Of a stretch of DNA of 60,000 bases, positions 1-12,400 are shown in pieces. The number at the start of each line of letters is the position of its first letter. Within the stretch, counting starts at the first letter, position 1. Source of the DNA: Symbiodinium natans (lineage: Eukaryota; Sar; Dinophyceae; Suessiales; Symbiodiniaceae); assembly GCA_905221605.1 (NCBI GenBank), contig CAJNDS010000802.1, positions 188,001 to 248,000 on the forward strand. Direction: 5' to 3'. The position numbers were made by a program, and so were the translations under genes. The notes under the pieces are model-generated. The model was not told the DNA's origin. It saw nothing but the letters and a program-made list of their open reading frames with translations, and searched no databases.

Positions 1-1599
1 CACTGTCACATCAGCACCGCTGTCTAGGATCACCTCCTGATAGCCTACCATTTGCTCACGCACTACACGCACATGACCACAATCTTCACCATCAGAACTG
101 CGTGGACTGTGAATGTCAAACATCAACGTGCTCGTAGATGCTAGCTCGGGCTCTGTCTCCTCTAAAGCCTCGCTCTCCAAGGTGACCATCCGGATCTCGC
201 TGAAGTTCTCGTTCTCGCTATCCTGGCCAGAGAGGTCATAGTACTGACATGTTGGGGCACTTGGCGGAGTGTAGATCAGGAACTCACTTTCTGCTTCAAT
301 CTCTTCAATCACGGGCATAGTGTGCAACTCCAAACGGCGAACTTGGGGTATTGTTCGGGCACTTGAGGTTGTTGAGGCATTCGACGAAGCTGTTGACGCG
401 CTAGACGAAGGAACTGAGGTACTGCTCTCACTCTCTTGCACTTGACGCACTCCAGCACGACAATCAGCTGCAATGTGACCCATTCGCCCACAGGTGTAGC
501 ATGGACCAAGCTTGCCCTTGCCTTTGTCCTTGTCCTTGCCTTTCTTTCCATTCTTCCCACTCTTGTCCTTGCCCTTGTTGTTCTTTCCCCACTGCTTGCC
601 AGAGCCTTTGTCCCCATAGCTGCCCCAGCCTTTGTTGCCATGTTGCTGGTAATGATACTTGCCCTTGCCCTTGTCCTTGCCCTTTCTGCCCTTTTCGCCT
701 TTGTTGTTTCTGTCCTTGCCTTGCTCCACCCTATCAACATCCATCGGCGTAGGACCCCCAGATTCTAGATACTTTGCATCTTTCTCAATCCCAACTGAAC
801 GAAGCAAATGTTCCGAAGACCAAAGAGCAGTTGACCTCTCAAAGCGAAGAAGTTGCGTGCGCATCTTCTCGTAGGTCATTGTCTCGTCCAGGTTGAGCTG
901 CAAGTACTTCTTGACATCTCCTGGCAGGCCACTGAGGAGAGTGCTGATCTTAAGGTTGTCGTCATATGGAGCTGCAGCCACTTTGTCGTACTCTTGCACT
1001 AACCTCTCAAAGGCTAACGTGTAGTCCAATAGTGAGCCACCCTCCTTATACGCAGGGAACCGGACAAGAGCCTGAGCTAGTGCAAGTGCTCTGGGTCGTG
1101 ACTGTGGTTGCAATTCGTCTGAAAGGGTTCTCCACACTCTGTAACCGTCGCCGTTCTCCACACTACGAAGAATGCGAAGGGGCCTCTGTCTCAAATATGT
1201 TGCCAAAATGGCATACAGTCTGATACTTCTAGCCTTCGTTTCGGGGGCATACGACTCAAAGCTCACGAAGCTGTCTGCAGTCTCGCACTTCTGAAATTCA
1301 TTGCGATACTCCTCTTCTTGGATGTACATCCATTGTTTAAAGGTAAAGCTCCATTCACTCCACTGGCTCAATTCTTCATCGAGGCTTTTCGGCGCGAAGA
1401 TCTCTGGAGCCTTCACATACTTGCTTTCAGACCAGGTATTGGGCTTTGGCTGGTTCACGCTAGCAAGCTGGGCCACTGCCGTGGCCAACTGACTCAGCAC
1501 CACTGTAGGATCTAAAGCCGTAGCCGTTCCTGAAGCGCTGGGCGATGCTCCGCCACCTTGCGGAGAGGTTGGATTCTCTCCTTGCCCTTGGCTCTCCAT
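1..1599 (-). CDS. Gag-protease of copia-like LTR retrotransposon 1 (3' part outside window)
   Basis: The frame is open for 533 codons from an ATG at 1599 to the window edge, so it has no stop here. The N-terminal half is a Gag-like helical region whose pattern (D-E-x-L-x-x-W, then S-R-x-R-A-L-A-L, then E-Y-D) matches the Gag of the complete copia-like element at 35.7-38.0 kb. A Lys/Gly-rich linker of KGK/GKD runs follows, then a CCHC zinc knuckle (positions 460-501, C-x2-C-x4-H-x4-C), an acidic stretch, and at the edge the aspartic protease signature L-D-S-G-A-D (about 10-30). Gag would package element RNA and the protease would mature the polyprotein. No stop or frameshift is seen. The Ty1/copia assignment rests on similarity to the second element; integrase and RT lie outside the window. 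Confidence 0.85.
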   Translation of the reverse strand, partial: MESQGQGENPTSPQGGGASPSASGTATALDPTVVLSQLATAVAQLASVNQPKPNTWSESKYVKAPEIFAPKSLDEELSQWSEWSFTFKQWMYIQEEEYRNEFQKCETADSFVSFESYAPETKARSIRLYAILATYLRQRPLRILRSVENGDGYRVWRTLSDELQPQSRPRALALAQALVRFPAYKEGGSLLDYTLAFERLVQEYDKVAAAPYDDNLKISTLLSGLPGDVKKYLQLNLDETMTYEKMRTQLLRFERSTALWSSEHLLRSVGIEKDAKYLESGGPTPMDVDRVEQGKDRNNKGEKGRKGKDKGKGKYHYQQHGNKGWGSYGDKGSGKQWGKNNKGKDKSGKNGKKGKDKDKGKGKLGPCYTCGRMGHIAADCRAGVRQVQESESSTSVPSSSASTASSNASTTSSARTIPQVRRLELHTMPVIEEIEAESEFLIYTPPSAPTCQYYDLSGQDSENENFSEIRMVTLESEALEETEPELASTSTLMFDIHSPRSSDGEDCGHVRVVREQMVGYQEVILDSGADVTV

Positions 1600-1839
1600 G
1601 GCCCAAGGCTCTTCTTTCTTTCTCCTTCTTTCCTCTTCTTTTCCTTCAGAATCGCACCCTCGAGCACGATCACGGGCTGGTCAAAGGCCAGTCGACAGCA
1701 GCTAGCAGCCGGCTGCACGCCAGCAATCACACGAGGAACTATGAAGGCTTGTCTCCGCCTACCACAGCTACTCTTGCAGATCGGGTCCAGTCTGCACCTA
1801 CTAAGGAGCCTCCCCGAGACCACAGGAATCGGTTCACAA

Positions 1840-1851
1840 GCTCCGCTACCA
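1840..1851 (-). other. Primer binding site of copia-like element 1
   Basis: On the minus strand this reads TGGTAGCGGAGC, complementary to a tRNA 3' end and close to the initiator-tRNA-Met site used by many copia elements. The same 12 bases directly follow the 5' LTR of the complete element at 38673-38684, which supports the assignment. It lies 240 bases before the gag start. Confidence 0.65.
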
Positions 1852-1945
1852 CAACACACTAGGGGCAAACACACACACCCCTACATTCACACACTTTTCC
1901 TTCTCAAGTTGAGCCTTGACGGTGTGTACTGTCTCTTCAAAGCAC
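1852..1945 (-). repeat. Probable 5' LTR of copia-like element 1
   Basis: The stretch sits between the primer binding site and the point where the DIRS-like RT frame stops resembling its family. On the minus strand a plausible start is TGCTTTGAAG. The end next to the primer site reads ...GTGTTG rather than the usual CA, so the exact ends are uncertain. The matching 3' LTR would be outside the window. At about 90 bp it would be very short, but the second element's LTR is only 157 bp. Confidence 0.35.
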
Positions 1946-3240
1946 CAAAGGAAAACACTGCTCTTGAGGTGTTTCAGGGTAACTGCAAAAGTTGTCAGGT
2001 ATGCAATCGCTGACCTCAGTGCCGAGTTTAATTTCCAACCTTGCAGCTGGGTTCTGAAAGCAGACGTCTGAGCTCTCTGGTGGAATGGACGAATCGCTGC
2101 CATGCTCGCTTTGCCAAACATGGACTGCGCAATGAACTGAAGCTTTCCCGCTATGGCAGAGGCCTCGCGAGGCTTGAGCTGGTCCTCGAGGAGGATCTGG
2201 AGCAACATCGAGTCCAGCCGTTGTCTCCGGTCATCGGCACATTCGATCACAGCCCTGTCGTTTTCGAAAGCAGCTGAAACGCCGAGGAGCTTATGCCGTT
2301 TTGCAGGCGGCTGGGCCTTGGCCTCTTTGAACTTGAAGCCCAGCGCTCGACAAGTTGCAAGCGTCTCCTCATAGGCCGAAATGACCGCGTCAGCCGGCTC
2401 GTCGGATCCAAAATCATCCACGAAATGCAAGAGTGGCACCAATAGCAGAGCCCTTGATAGCCACGCCAGCAAGTCCGCTATTCTGCAGTAGCTCCACACT
2501 GACGCTGTGCTCCCAAACATAAGCACATTGTGCCTCCACAGAGTTGGGCCCGAAGGTGTAGAAAGGATGACCCACGTGTGATTCGGCTCGCTTACTGGAA
2601 ACTGTCTGTACGCCGCCTCGTGGTCCACACCCCACAGCTGCACTGCGCCATCTGCTGGGCTGTTATTCTTCCTGATCGCTCTGGCCAGCTCCACAAACGC
2701 GGTGATATCATGGTACGCCGGTGAATCCGGCACCCCCACGGTCGCATTCGCCCCCGAGCTACGCCAGTCTTCGGCTCGGCGCACTTTGGGCTGCCCATCC
2801 GAACCAATCTGATGCACGGCAAACGCAAAGCAACAGGGGACATGCTCGTGAGGACCAGAAAGCAAGGCTGCTGTGTGCTCGTACTTTGACAAGGCGACAC
2901 CCTTAACGCCCCAACACTCAGGCATGGCAAATGGCCCCTCCATGCGACCGCACTTCACATCCGCTGCGATCTCGTCGGCCATGGCCTCCCAGTCCTTGTC
3001 GACGCGCGCCCTTCGTAAGCGGGAGGTTACGAAGGCAAAGTTCTCCTGGAAGAAATCCTTGACTGGCACTGGGTTATCATAGCGCCCGTCATGACGCAGC
3101 CTCCAACCAAGTCCCGAGCTAATCATGCCCAACATGGGGAAGCCGCGCTCCATTTCTTCGAAGATGCCGGCACGGCCGAAACTAGATGTCTTCCAAAAGC
3201 TAACCGGATGTCTTGGTTTTTGGGGTGTTCGCCGAGTCAT
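1946..3240 (-). pseudogene. DIRS-like reverse transcriptase, truncated by copia-like element 1
   Basis: An open frame starts at ATG 3240 and runs to 1846, but its last 30 or so codons come from the inserted LTR. RT motifs are visible: motif A as G-V-D-H-E-A-A-Y-R-Q-F, motif B region as M-F-G-S-T-A-S-V, and the catalytic F-V-D-D-F box. The D-x-E-x-A-Y-R and FG-x-x-x-S-V wording resembles RTs of DIRS/tyrosine-recombinase retroelements seen in dinoflagellates. The RNase H domain that should follow is missing because the frame breaks at the LTR. The start may not be natural, since RT in these elements is normally inside a longer polyprotein. It is not the same copy as the RT at 28.5-30.3 kb. Confidence 0.75.
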
Positions 3241-3300
3241 GATTGTGCTTTTTGTGACTAAAGAACTTCATCTCCTGTTTTGTGTTTGGCTTTCATTCTA

Positions 3301-3504
3301 CCTGCGGGCTAGCCGCGGATTGTGTTTGGCTTTCATTGTGACTCCTGCGGGCTAGCCGCGGATTTAGTCGCCCGCGCGTGTTGTGAGATGTGCTTGCTGT
3401 GTGTTTTGTGAGCTGTGCTTGCTGAGTGGCCTGTCATGGTTTAGACTGACTCTGCAGACCTTTGCTGCTCCAAAGTTAGTTGGTCCTGCGGGCGAGCCGC
3501 GGAT
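3301..3504. repeat. Three copies of a 20-bp CCTGCGGGCTAGCCGCGGAT repeat
   Basis: Copies lie at 3301-3320, 3344-3363 and 3485-3504 (the last has one change). The first two are followed by related AT/GT-rich tails. Each unit contains the palindrome CCGCGG. Function unknown. Confidence 0.8.
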
Positions 3505-4454
3505 TTGGTCTCCCGTGTGCTTACTGTCACGTGTGTTTCGTGGCTTGCAGCTTTCTTTAATGCCAGAGTCTTCAAGTCGGTTTGACGCTGCGCATGTCTG
3601 CCAAGAGCTTAATCGCAAAGTCTACAGGAACCGCTCTTTTTGCATCATGTAAAGCATGGCGCTCATGGAGTCTTGGCCAAGTGAGCCCGCGGAGGCCTGG
3701 CAATCACTGCCAGTGCTTGTGTACTGGATTGCGTGGTTAAAAACTGTCAGGTTTCTTGGAGCGCTCCAGCTCCGACCTGGAAGAATTGTTTTCCCTCCGA
3801 CTTGGAAGAATTGTTTTGCCCTCAGCCTTACTTTTGGCGCAGCTTTCTTGAAGTTCATAACGGACACGGCCAGGCTTCCCGGCGCTGGAAGCATAAAGCT
3901 GACTGGCCACTCGGCTCCCTGCCACAGTTTGGGCTGAAACAAAGTTAATGTTTCTGCAATTTGTCAAGTTGGCAAGCCTCCGGGCGGCTGCGCCAACACT
4001 TCGCCCAACAGAAGACCCACAAGTGTCACAAGCGTGAGCCCCATCTAAGAATTGAATCTAGATGACCTCAACGGCAATATGGAAAATCTCGAGCGCAACA
4101 CGCCTGTACCATTGGCAAATGACAACCTAACCTGCGCGACGGCGCGTGCATTCGGTACGACAAGATCTCTTCAATTTGAGTTAAGTAGCAGATGGGCCCG
4201 AGGCACATTGGTTGAGGAAGAACACCATCGCTGATGAGGGGCCCGAGCCTTTGTGGACCGTTGGGGCTGGGAGGGCACAGAAGGGGAGCTTTTGCTTGGG
4301 CTGGTTTGACCATCTTCCTGACAAGGACAGGGAGGCCTTCTTCATTGCCGAAAAGATCGACAGGCGGGTCCAAAGCCTGTTGCCACAAACAGCAGTTCAA
4401 TGTTGGCACTAAAGGCAGGCTGCATCCCCGCATTGAAGCAGACCAAAACTTGCG
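3505..4454. other. Non-coding stretch
   Basis: I see no supported gene here. It contains a tandem duplication of a 25-bp unit (3770-3819, starting CTCCGACYTGGAAGAATTG). The reading frames present have no recognisable motif and antiparallel frames are equally open, as expected of GC-rich chance ORFs. Confidence 0.5.
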
Positions 4455-5554
4455 ATGCCGCAGCACCTGCCTCAGGCCGCTTTTAGAAGGATGCCCCCGG
4501 CTGTGATGATGCCAAAGGGCAAACTTCGAGCAGCATGGCGGCGCATGGTGTTCAAGCTCATCGACATGATGAGCCAGGTGGTGACTATGGCCGTGGCAAC
4601 CGACGCAGTCCGGGACATGCGGCACCGAGCCCCCTCGATCACCCACTACGCGGAGGCGTTGGACCTGCTGGAGAAGGAGCACCTCCTTTCGGCGGCACCG
4701 GCGAATCGTCATCTTCAAGCGCAGGAGGCGCTCAGCCCGGGATACCCTGTCAAGATCCAGAGCTGCGATCACCCGGAGGATGCGAGCCGGCGACATGGGA
4801 ATGTGCACGGCCGGTTTCGAGACTGCCAACAATGCGGACTGGTGTTCAAAGCCCTGCCGAACGACTACCGAGTGCCGATCTCGGACCAGAAGATCCCGAT
4901 CTTCCTGGAGCACGGCAGGCGCGGGCGGCCAGGCGGCAAGGTGAACAAGTTCCCGGACGGCGCCGGCAAGGCCAGGCGAACTTCAACCGGCGCGGCATCC
5001 ACAACAAGCTGGCAAGATTGCTACTCGTGCTCAGCTCGTGCCTCTACGGCAGCAGCATCCAGCGGCTACCCACCGACGACCTCGCAACCTTCAACACCTT
5101 CGGCGGCGACCGCCGGAACAGAGAAGAAGCCGACGCCTGGGGAAACACCCCCGGAAATGCCCGAGAAGACGCAGAACGACGACCTGGAAACGGTCATGAG
5201 CGTCTCCAGTGGGGACTTCTGAAGAAGCTTCGCGCCGGGCAACGATGGCGTATGGTCAGTCAGGCCCGGAATGCGCTTGAAGCAAGCCGGGCACAGCGCG
5301 AATTGGTCGAGCAGGCTGCACATGAGTTGGGCATTTACTGCAGCGGCTCACTCAGGCCTGTCGTTTCTGCGACACCTCAAGGCGAGAAAATACTTCCTGT
5401 CGAAAAAGAAGCGGCGCATTACAGTCAAACAGTCAAACAAGCGCGTGCAGTTGCACTTCTGCAGCCGCAGGCTGTCCAGCCTTCTATCTGCTCGGCACCC
5501 GGCGTGATTCTGCACTGCTGCTTGCATCAATTTAATTCAATGTGTGAAGGCTGA
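4455..5554 (+). pseudogene. Retroelement-associated ORF with zinc-ribbon-like motif, frameshifted
   Basis: Two overlapping plus-strand frames appear to make one broken gene. The first (4455-5222) carries C-D-H-P-x9-G-N-x-H-G-R-F-x-x-C-x-x-C near residues 115-140, a Cys/His motif I associate with dinoflagellate copia-type polyproteins, followed by a Ser/Thr/Pro-rich linker. It stops after V-S-S-G-D-F. The helical continuation (L-K-K-L-R-A-G-Q-R-W-R-M-V) is in another frame that runs to 5554, so a frameshift near 5210-5220 is likely. The G-x-R-x-x-x-x-x-x-x-A motif there also recalls the protease-distal region of such polyproteins. No integrase or RT follows, so this is a fragment. The start codon is uncertain. 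Confidence 0.45.
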
Positions 5555-7769
5555 CTGACTCTCAGTAAATTCAGTTCTTCATTGATCCGAGGCCGTGCAC
5601 CGCAAGCAATGTGCGGCCATGACGGGGTTGAAGGACAAAACTTCTTGCGCAACATGGATAGATGGGCAGGATTGTCCTGAATGGCAGGACGCCTGGCATG
5701 GGAGAGGGCTGAGGCTGGTCACCTTGTGCACTGACGCTGCGTTTGTGCGTAGAGTTTGTTCGGTTGCGGCGCTGTTGTGCTGGGGGTTTGCACGTTTTTT
5801 TGTTTCGCAGGTGCTGGCATGTGTGTACACCACGCCACTGGCCCATCTGCACATGACCTGTGGGTGTGTCTGACATGTCTCTCGAATCTTTCTATCTGTG
5901 ATCGCTGCGCACTTGCTCAAGGTCCTGAAGGGTCTGTCTAGTAGTGGGAGGTGATTTCTGTTCATGCCAGTGGTTTCTTGAGCTCGCTGTCAGCAGCAGT
6001 TACTTGTTGTCATGCTTTGTGTATGTGGCTGTCACTGTGTGACTTTGCAATGATGTCGTACAATCATCTGGATGATGTGCCCCGCTGCCAGATACTGCGC
6101 AGCGTGGCATGCAAGACAGTTGGTGTTCAAACGGAAAGACTTCCAGAACTCTCGGACCTGCAACGGCTGGCTCCAGAGACGAACAAGCGCCGCAAGGCGG
6201 CGCCTTCTGTGGCGCCCTGGCTTCGTGTTGCTTCACGGCCCCAAGAACCGGACCTACCTGCCTCTGAAGTACCGAGCAACTTTGCGCGGACAAGCATGCT
6301 GTACTCCACCAATGGGAACCTGCCTGAGACACTTTGGGAAGGGCTTCCGAAAGGAGGCCAGGGCCTATCCTTGTTTGCGCTGACTTGTCGTTTGTGATCC
6401 CCGACTGATTGCAGGATCGAAGGATACGTGGCGGAGCTCTGAGCGCAGTGGCCGAGAGTCGGCCAGAAGATGCAAAGCAAGGCTTGGGGAAGTGAAGGTG
6501 GTTTGTGAACCTCAGGCCCTACGCCCATCAGACCATTGCAGGATCTTGTCAGCTGCAACCGACGGCGGCCAAGAGCCGACCAGATCAAGGCACGTGTGGG
6601 ATTTGATTATTACTTAGTATTCAGATTCGAGAAGCGCACCCCTTCAGGCTATGGGCCACCGTCACCTCCTCCAGCAGTCCAGCCGCTACCTGTTCCGCTA
6701 ATCCCTCCTCCGCCGAAACACAGAGGCCATCTGACGTGTGGAGTCCAGTCAGTGTAATGCAACAGACCGCTGGCGTCCATCACATTGTGCACTTCCAGGA
6801 TGCACGACTTGCGAATCTGCGCCACAATCTCAAGAATCTCAAGGCCATGAGTGAAACTTGTGTCCATCCAAAAGCTTCGTCTGACGACGTTGCACGTCCA
6901 GGTATTCCACAGCCGCCGCTGCAGGCTGCTCCTCCGCAGCAGGCTTCCATGACCAGGCACAGCTCAAAAACGGTGATGGTGGCTCACTCCAAGTACGCCG
7001 CAAGAAGCCCGCCGGCGTGAAGCCGAAAAATGGCGTTTGCTTGGAGACTTCACGATGATCACGATTCCCATTCTTGCGCGTTGGACCAGCAATGATAAAT
7101 TATTTTGAAGTGAATTGCGTTGAAGGTTGCTTCTGCACTGAGGCACGGCACGCCAGCACGAGGCGGCACGTGCCAGCACGCGGGCAAAGGCGAAGCTGCA
7201 GCGCATGAGATGTAGCCTGGCAACCCTGAGCTTAAGAAGACTCTGTCAGGTTCTGACTCAGATTCAACCTGGCGCCAAACCGCTTGACGCTTAATATTGA
7301 GCTGTGCTGCACGAAGAGTGATTGTCTTGCTGCATGCTTGTGTGTGTGTGTGTGCATGTGGCATCATGTCAGTTTTGAATGTCACGTCGCTGCCGATGCT
7401 GTTTGTAGAGCGCTGCTTTTTGCGCTTGTCAGTGATATTCTTTAGTTGGTCAGTACAGTGACAGGCAACGGGGTATGAGAGTACGCCGGCATGGTAGGCC
7501 GCTTTAGGGAAGACGATACGTTATTTAGTTTCAACTTCGCCATGATCCTACCGCGTGTGCGATTTCCTCTGTGCCTCTTGCGAGTCGCAGACTGAGATTG
7601 CAAGGAAGGACGTCAGTCATGCGCTGGCACTTCTTTTCTGGGGGGCAGGTGATGAGGGGGGCGGGGCAGAAGGTTTATTGGGGGTTCAAGATCGCACTGA
7701 CCCTCGGTCCACCGAGGTCGAATACCATGTGTTGGTCGCCCTGAGCTGACTGGAATGGCCAGGTGCGCC

Positions 7770-7772
<3 letters not shown>
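5555..7772. other. Non-coding stretch
   Basis: No gene can be supported. The frames in this 2.2-kb stretch lack motifs, overlap on both strands and are short. Composition is mixed and no clear tandem repeat is seen apart from a short GT run near 7340. The stretch may hold exons of a split gene that cannot be recognised without transcript data. Confidence 0.4.

Positions 7773-7834
<62 letters not shown>
7773..7834. repeat. (TC)n microsatellite, 62 bp
   Basis: A perfect run of TC dinucleotides, followed by GTTTAGG-type telomere-like words up to about 7910. Confidence 0.95.
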
Positions 7835-7837
<3 letters not shown>

Positions 7838-8149
7838 TTAGGCTATAGGGTTTCGGGTCTTAAGGTTGAGGGTTTCAAGTTTGAGCTTTGAGGTTTTGAG
7901 GTTTAGGGTTGAAGGAAAACACAGGCCCTCACATAAACCCGACGGTCGCCTGACTCAAGGAGGAGCGTCGCCAAGGCTGTGGGGCTGTGGTCTTGTTTGG
8001 GAGGGCATATACTTAAAATGACTGGCCTCCGCTAAGGGAACCCTTGGAAAATTGCAGGGGATTATCAAATTCCGGACTTAGCTTAAATTAGTTGTGGGGG
8101 TTAACTGATGGCAAGGCTAAAATGGGGCCGCCCAAGCGTCAGCTAAGCA

Positions 8150-8177
8150 ACACACACACACACACACACACACACAC
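8150..8177. repeat. (CA)14 microsatellite
   Basis: A pure CA run directly abutting the left edge of dispersed repeat copy 1. Confidence 0.95.
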
Positions 8178-9143
8178 TTTTTGTTTTAGTGTTCCACATA
8201 TTCATGTAGTTGGAGATCTGCTGGAGAAGGACATGCTCAATCAAGAGGTAGTGGATGAGCTCGTGAGTGATGAGGTAGAAGGGTCGCGAATGAATGTTTA
8301 TATGACATATCATATAGGGTTTATGGTCTTCTGCAAACTGTGCTCATCACGCTCCGATGCTCTACAATTCGCACTCTGATGCTCCGCAGTTTATGCTCAC
8401 CCAATTCTGCTCATCACGCTCAGACGCTCTGCAAGTCATGCTCTGATGCTCCACCACTCATGCTCAACCAAGCTTGCTCACCACGCTCAGAAGCTCTACA
8501 ATTCATGCTCTGATGCTCCACAAGTCATGCTCGCACAACTCTGCTCAGCACGTTCAGATGCTCCACGACTCATGGTCTGATGCTACACACTTCATGCTCC
8601 CGCAACTCTGCTCATCGCGCTCCGATGCTGCACAGTGCATGCTCATATGCTCTAACACTCATGTTCCGAACCTTCTCCATGCTTTCGTCCATCATCATGC
8701 TCGACATGTTCCATCACCATGCTAAAATGACATGCTCACGCAATTCTGCTCAGCTGCTATTCACAACACACAAGCTGACAGCATCACGATCCACTCAAGC
8801 TTGATGGGCTCGAGGTCTTCTGGGGTTTGGGGTCAGTCATGCTCACGGCTCGAAGAATTCACCCACATGCCAAGCAAAATACGAAATCCACGTTGTAAAC
8901 TGCGTTGTGGTTGAGGTAGTAGACAGACAACAGCGAGGATGGTACCAATGCACAGCTTGCGTTACAGGATGTCTAAGACAATCACGCAGGTACACGTTCT
9001 GGCGTCCCAGAACGCTTCACCACCAATTGCAAGTGTCTTCGTTGGCAGGAGACTTGCAATGGTGCTCCTGCCCCCTGCTGATTTTCTGTTTGTTCACGAG
9101 CCCGCATGTACAGCGGTGTGCCACACACACCCCTTTCGGGGCG
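8178..9143. repeat. 1-kb ATGCTC-rich dispersed repeat, copy 1
   Basis: It begins TTTTTGTTTTAGTG right after (CA)n and ends at CCCCTTTCGGGGCG. The interior 8330-8720 is a degenerate tandem of words such as ATGCTC, TCATCACGCTC and GATGCTCCACA. Copy 2 at 12873-13815 matches it nearly base for base at an offset of 4695, and a more diverged copy 3 lies at 19420-20532. Small reading frames inside it are identical between copies 1 and 2 only because the DNA is; nothing suggests they are translated. Confidence 0.9.
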
Positions 9144-9300
9144 TCGTCTTAGGGTTTAGGGTTTAGGGTTGCGTTGGCGCTGATACTGTTTGTAGACGTA
9201 AAAGTCGACGACGTCGAGCTTGATGAGCTGGTGTTCGGTGACGTCGAGGTCGAAGATGTGAACCCTAAGCCCTAAACCCTAAACCCTAATCCCTGCTGCT
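9144..9300. repeat. Interstitial TTTAGGG / CCCTAAA runs
   Basis: Short runs of TTTAGGG (about 9150-9170) and of the complement CCCTAAA (about 9262-9290) flank a GACGT-rich stretch. They mark the left edge of the satellite array. Confidence 0.8.
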
Positions 9301-9446
9301 GGATGAAGTAGATGTGGCCGAAGTTGACGTTCGTGAAGGTGACGTAGACGAACTGGAAGTCGAGGAGGTTGATGTGGTGGATGTTCTGCTACTGGAAGAC
9401 GTGGTTGCTCATGTGTGGGGTTTAGGGTTACGTGCTATGTGAAATG

Positions 9447-12400
9447 TTATATGAGGTGAAGCCGCTGAAACTCAAGGATCTGGATGCCTGAAAGCTCTCC
9501 AATCCAAGAGACTGGAGGTAGTGGCCAGAGTACTGGACTCGTTTTTGAAAATGAAAATTGACCGAAAAGAGGAAAATTGTTGCTAGTGCAGATATGGGTG
9601 GTAGTAGGGCTCCTGCAGGGCCACATTCTCCAAGCTCTGGCTGTAAGCGTTGGGGTTTGGGGTTGAGGGTTAAGGGCGAGGGTTTGCCGTGCTGGGCAGT
9701 GATGTGCTGGACGTGGAGGTGCTGGACGTTGAGGTGCTGGACGTCCTGCTTGTTGACGTAGAAAACCTCCAGGGCTCATGGACTGCAGGCTGTCAGACAA
9801 CGTGACATTCCGGAAGCGCTGGCTGCAAGCGAACCCGAAGCTCAAGGACTGCAAGCTGCCGGGTGGCCCCACATTGTTCACAAGCTCAAGGACTGCGAGC
9901 TTCCGGGCAAGGCCACATTGTCCACGCTTTGGTTGAAGTCACCTGCGAGGGTCTGCTCGTTCGAGGTGCTCGAGGCGCTCGACGTGCTGTTAGGGTTTAG
10001 GGTGGAGGGTTTAGGGCTATGCTTGTGGACGTAGAAGTCGACGATGTCTAGCTTGATGAGCCTCCAGGGCTCATGGACTGCAGGCTGTCAGGCAACGTGA
10101 CATTCTGGAAGCGCTGGCTGCAAGCGAACCCGAAGCTCAAGGACTGCAAGCTGCCGGGTGGCCCCACATTGTTCACGCTCTGGTTGGAAGCATAGCCGAA
10201 GCTCAAGGACTGCGAGCCTCCGGGCAAGGTTACATTGTCCACGCTTTAGTTGAAGTCACCTGCGAGGGTCTGCTCGTTCGAGGTGCTCGAGGCGTTCGAC
10301 GTGCTGTTAGGGTTTAGGGTTGAGGGTAAAGGGCCAAGGTTTGCCGGTGCTGCTTGTGGGCGTAGAAGTCGACGATGTCTAGCTTGATGAGCCTCCAGGG
10401 CTCAAGGACTGCAGGTTGTCAGGCAACGTGACATTCTGGAAGCGCTGGCTGCAAGCGAACCCGAAGCTCAAGGACTGCTAGCTGCCGGGTGGCCCCACAT
10501 TGTTCATGCTCTGGTTGGAAGCATAGCCGAAGTTCAAGGACTGCGAGCTTCCGGGCAAGGCCACATTGTCCACGCTTTGGTTGAAGTCACCTGCAAGGGT
10601 CTGCTCGTTCGAGGTGCTCGAGGCGCTCGACGTGCTGTTAGGGTTTAGGGTTGAGGTTTTAGGGCTAGGGTTTGCCGGTGCTGCTTGTGGACGTAGAAGT
10701 CGACGATGTCTAGCTTCATGAGCTGGTGCTCGATGACGTCGAGGTCGAGGATATAAACCCGAAACCCTAAACCCTAAACCCTCCGCTGGATGACGTAGAT
10801 GTGGCTGAGGTAGACGTTGAAGTTAACGTGAACGAACTGGACGTCGAAGAGGTCGATGTAGTGGATGTTGTACTGCAACTGGAAGACATGGTCGCGTTGG
10901 ACGGTGAGGTGCTGGACGTGAAGGCGCTGGACTGCAGGCTGTCATGCAACGTGACATTCTGGAAGCGCTGGCTGCAAGCGAACCCGAAGCTCAAGGAGCA
11001 AGCTGCCGGGTGGCCCCACATTGTTCATGCTCTGGTTGGAAGCATAGCCGAAGCTCAAGGACTGCGAGCTTCCGGGCAAGGCCACATTGTCCACGCTTTG
11101 GTTGAAGTCACCTGCGAGGGTCTGCTCGTTCGAGGTGCTCGAGGCGCTCGACGTGCTGTTAGGGTTTAGGGTGGAGGGTTTAGGGCTAGGGTTTGCCGGT
11201 GCTGCTTGTGGACGTAGAAGTCGACGATGTCTAGCTGGATGAGCCTCCAGGGCTCATGGACTGCAGGCTGTCAGGCAACGTGACATTCTGGAAGCGCTGG
11301 CTGCAAGCGAACCCGAAGCTCAAGGACTGCAAGCTGCCGGGTGGCCCCACATTGTTCACGCTCTGGTTGGAAGCATAGCCGAAGCTCAAGGACTGCGAGC
11401 TTCCGGGCAAGGCCACATTGTCCACGCTTTAGTTGAAGTCACCTGTGAGGGTCTGCTCGTTCGAGGTGCTCGACGTGCTGTTAAGGTTTAGGGTAGAGGG
11501 TTTAGGGCTAGGGTTTGCCGGTGCTGCTTGTGGACGTAGAAGTCGACGATGTCTAGCTTGATGAGCCTCCAGGGGTCATGGACTGCAGGCTGTCAGGCAA
11601 CGTGACATTCTGGAAGCGCTGGCTGCAAGCGAACCCGAAGCTCAAGGACTGCAAGCTGCCGGGCGGCCCCACATTGTTCATGCTCTGGTTGGAAGCATTG
11701 CCGAAGCTCAAGGACTGCGAGCTTCCGGGCAAGGCCACGTTGTCCACGCTTTGGTTGAAGTCACCTGCGAGGGTTTGCTCGGTCGAGGTGCTCGAGGCGC
11801 TCGACGTGCTGTTAGGGTTTAGGGTTAAGGGTTTAGGGATAGGATTTGCCGGTGCTGCTTGTGGACGTAGAAGTCGACGATGTCTAGCTTCATGAGCTGG
11901 TGCTCGATGACGTCGAGGTCGAGGATTTAAACCCGAAACCCTAAACCCTAAACCCTCCGCTGGATGACGTAGATGTGGCTGAAGTAGACGTTGATGAAGT
12001 TAACGTGAACGAACTGGACGTCGAAGAGGTCGATGTAGTGGATGTTGTACTGCTACTGGAAGACATGGTCGCGTTGGACGGTGAGGTGCTGGACGTGAAG
12101 GTGCTGGACGTTGAGGTGCTGGACGTCCTGCTTGTTGACGTAGAACACCTCCACGGCTCAAAGACTGCAGGCTGTCAGGCAACGTGACATTCTGGAAGTG
12201 CTGGCTGCAAGCAAGGACTGCAAGCTGCCGTGTAGCCCCACATTGTTCACGCTCTGGTTGGACGCATATCCGAAGCTCAAGGACTGCGAGCTTCCGGGCA
12301 AGGCCACGTTGTCCACGCTTTGGTTGAAGTCACCTGCGAGGGTCTGCTCATTCGAGGTGCTCGAGGCGCTCGACGTGCAGTTAGGGTTTAGGGTTGAGGG

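Noticed and set aside
4068-4913. 281-codon minus-strand frame
   Set aside because: Antisense to the plus-strand ORF that carries the recognisable Cys/His motif; no motif of its own.
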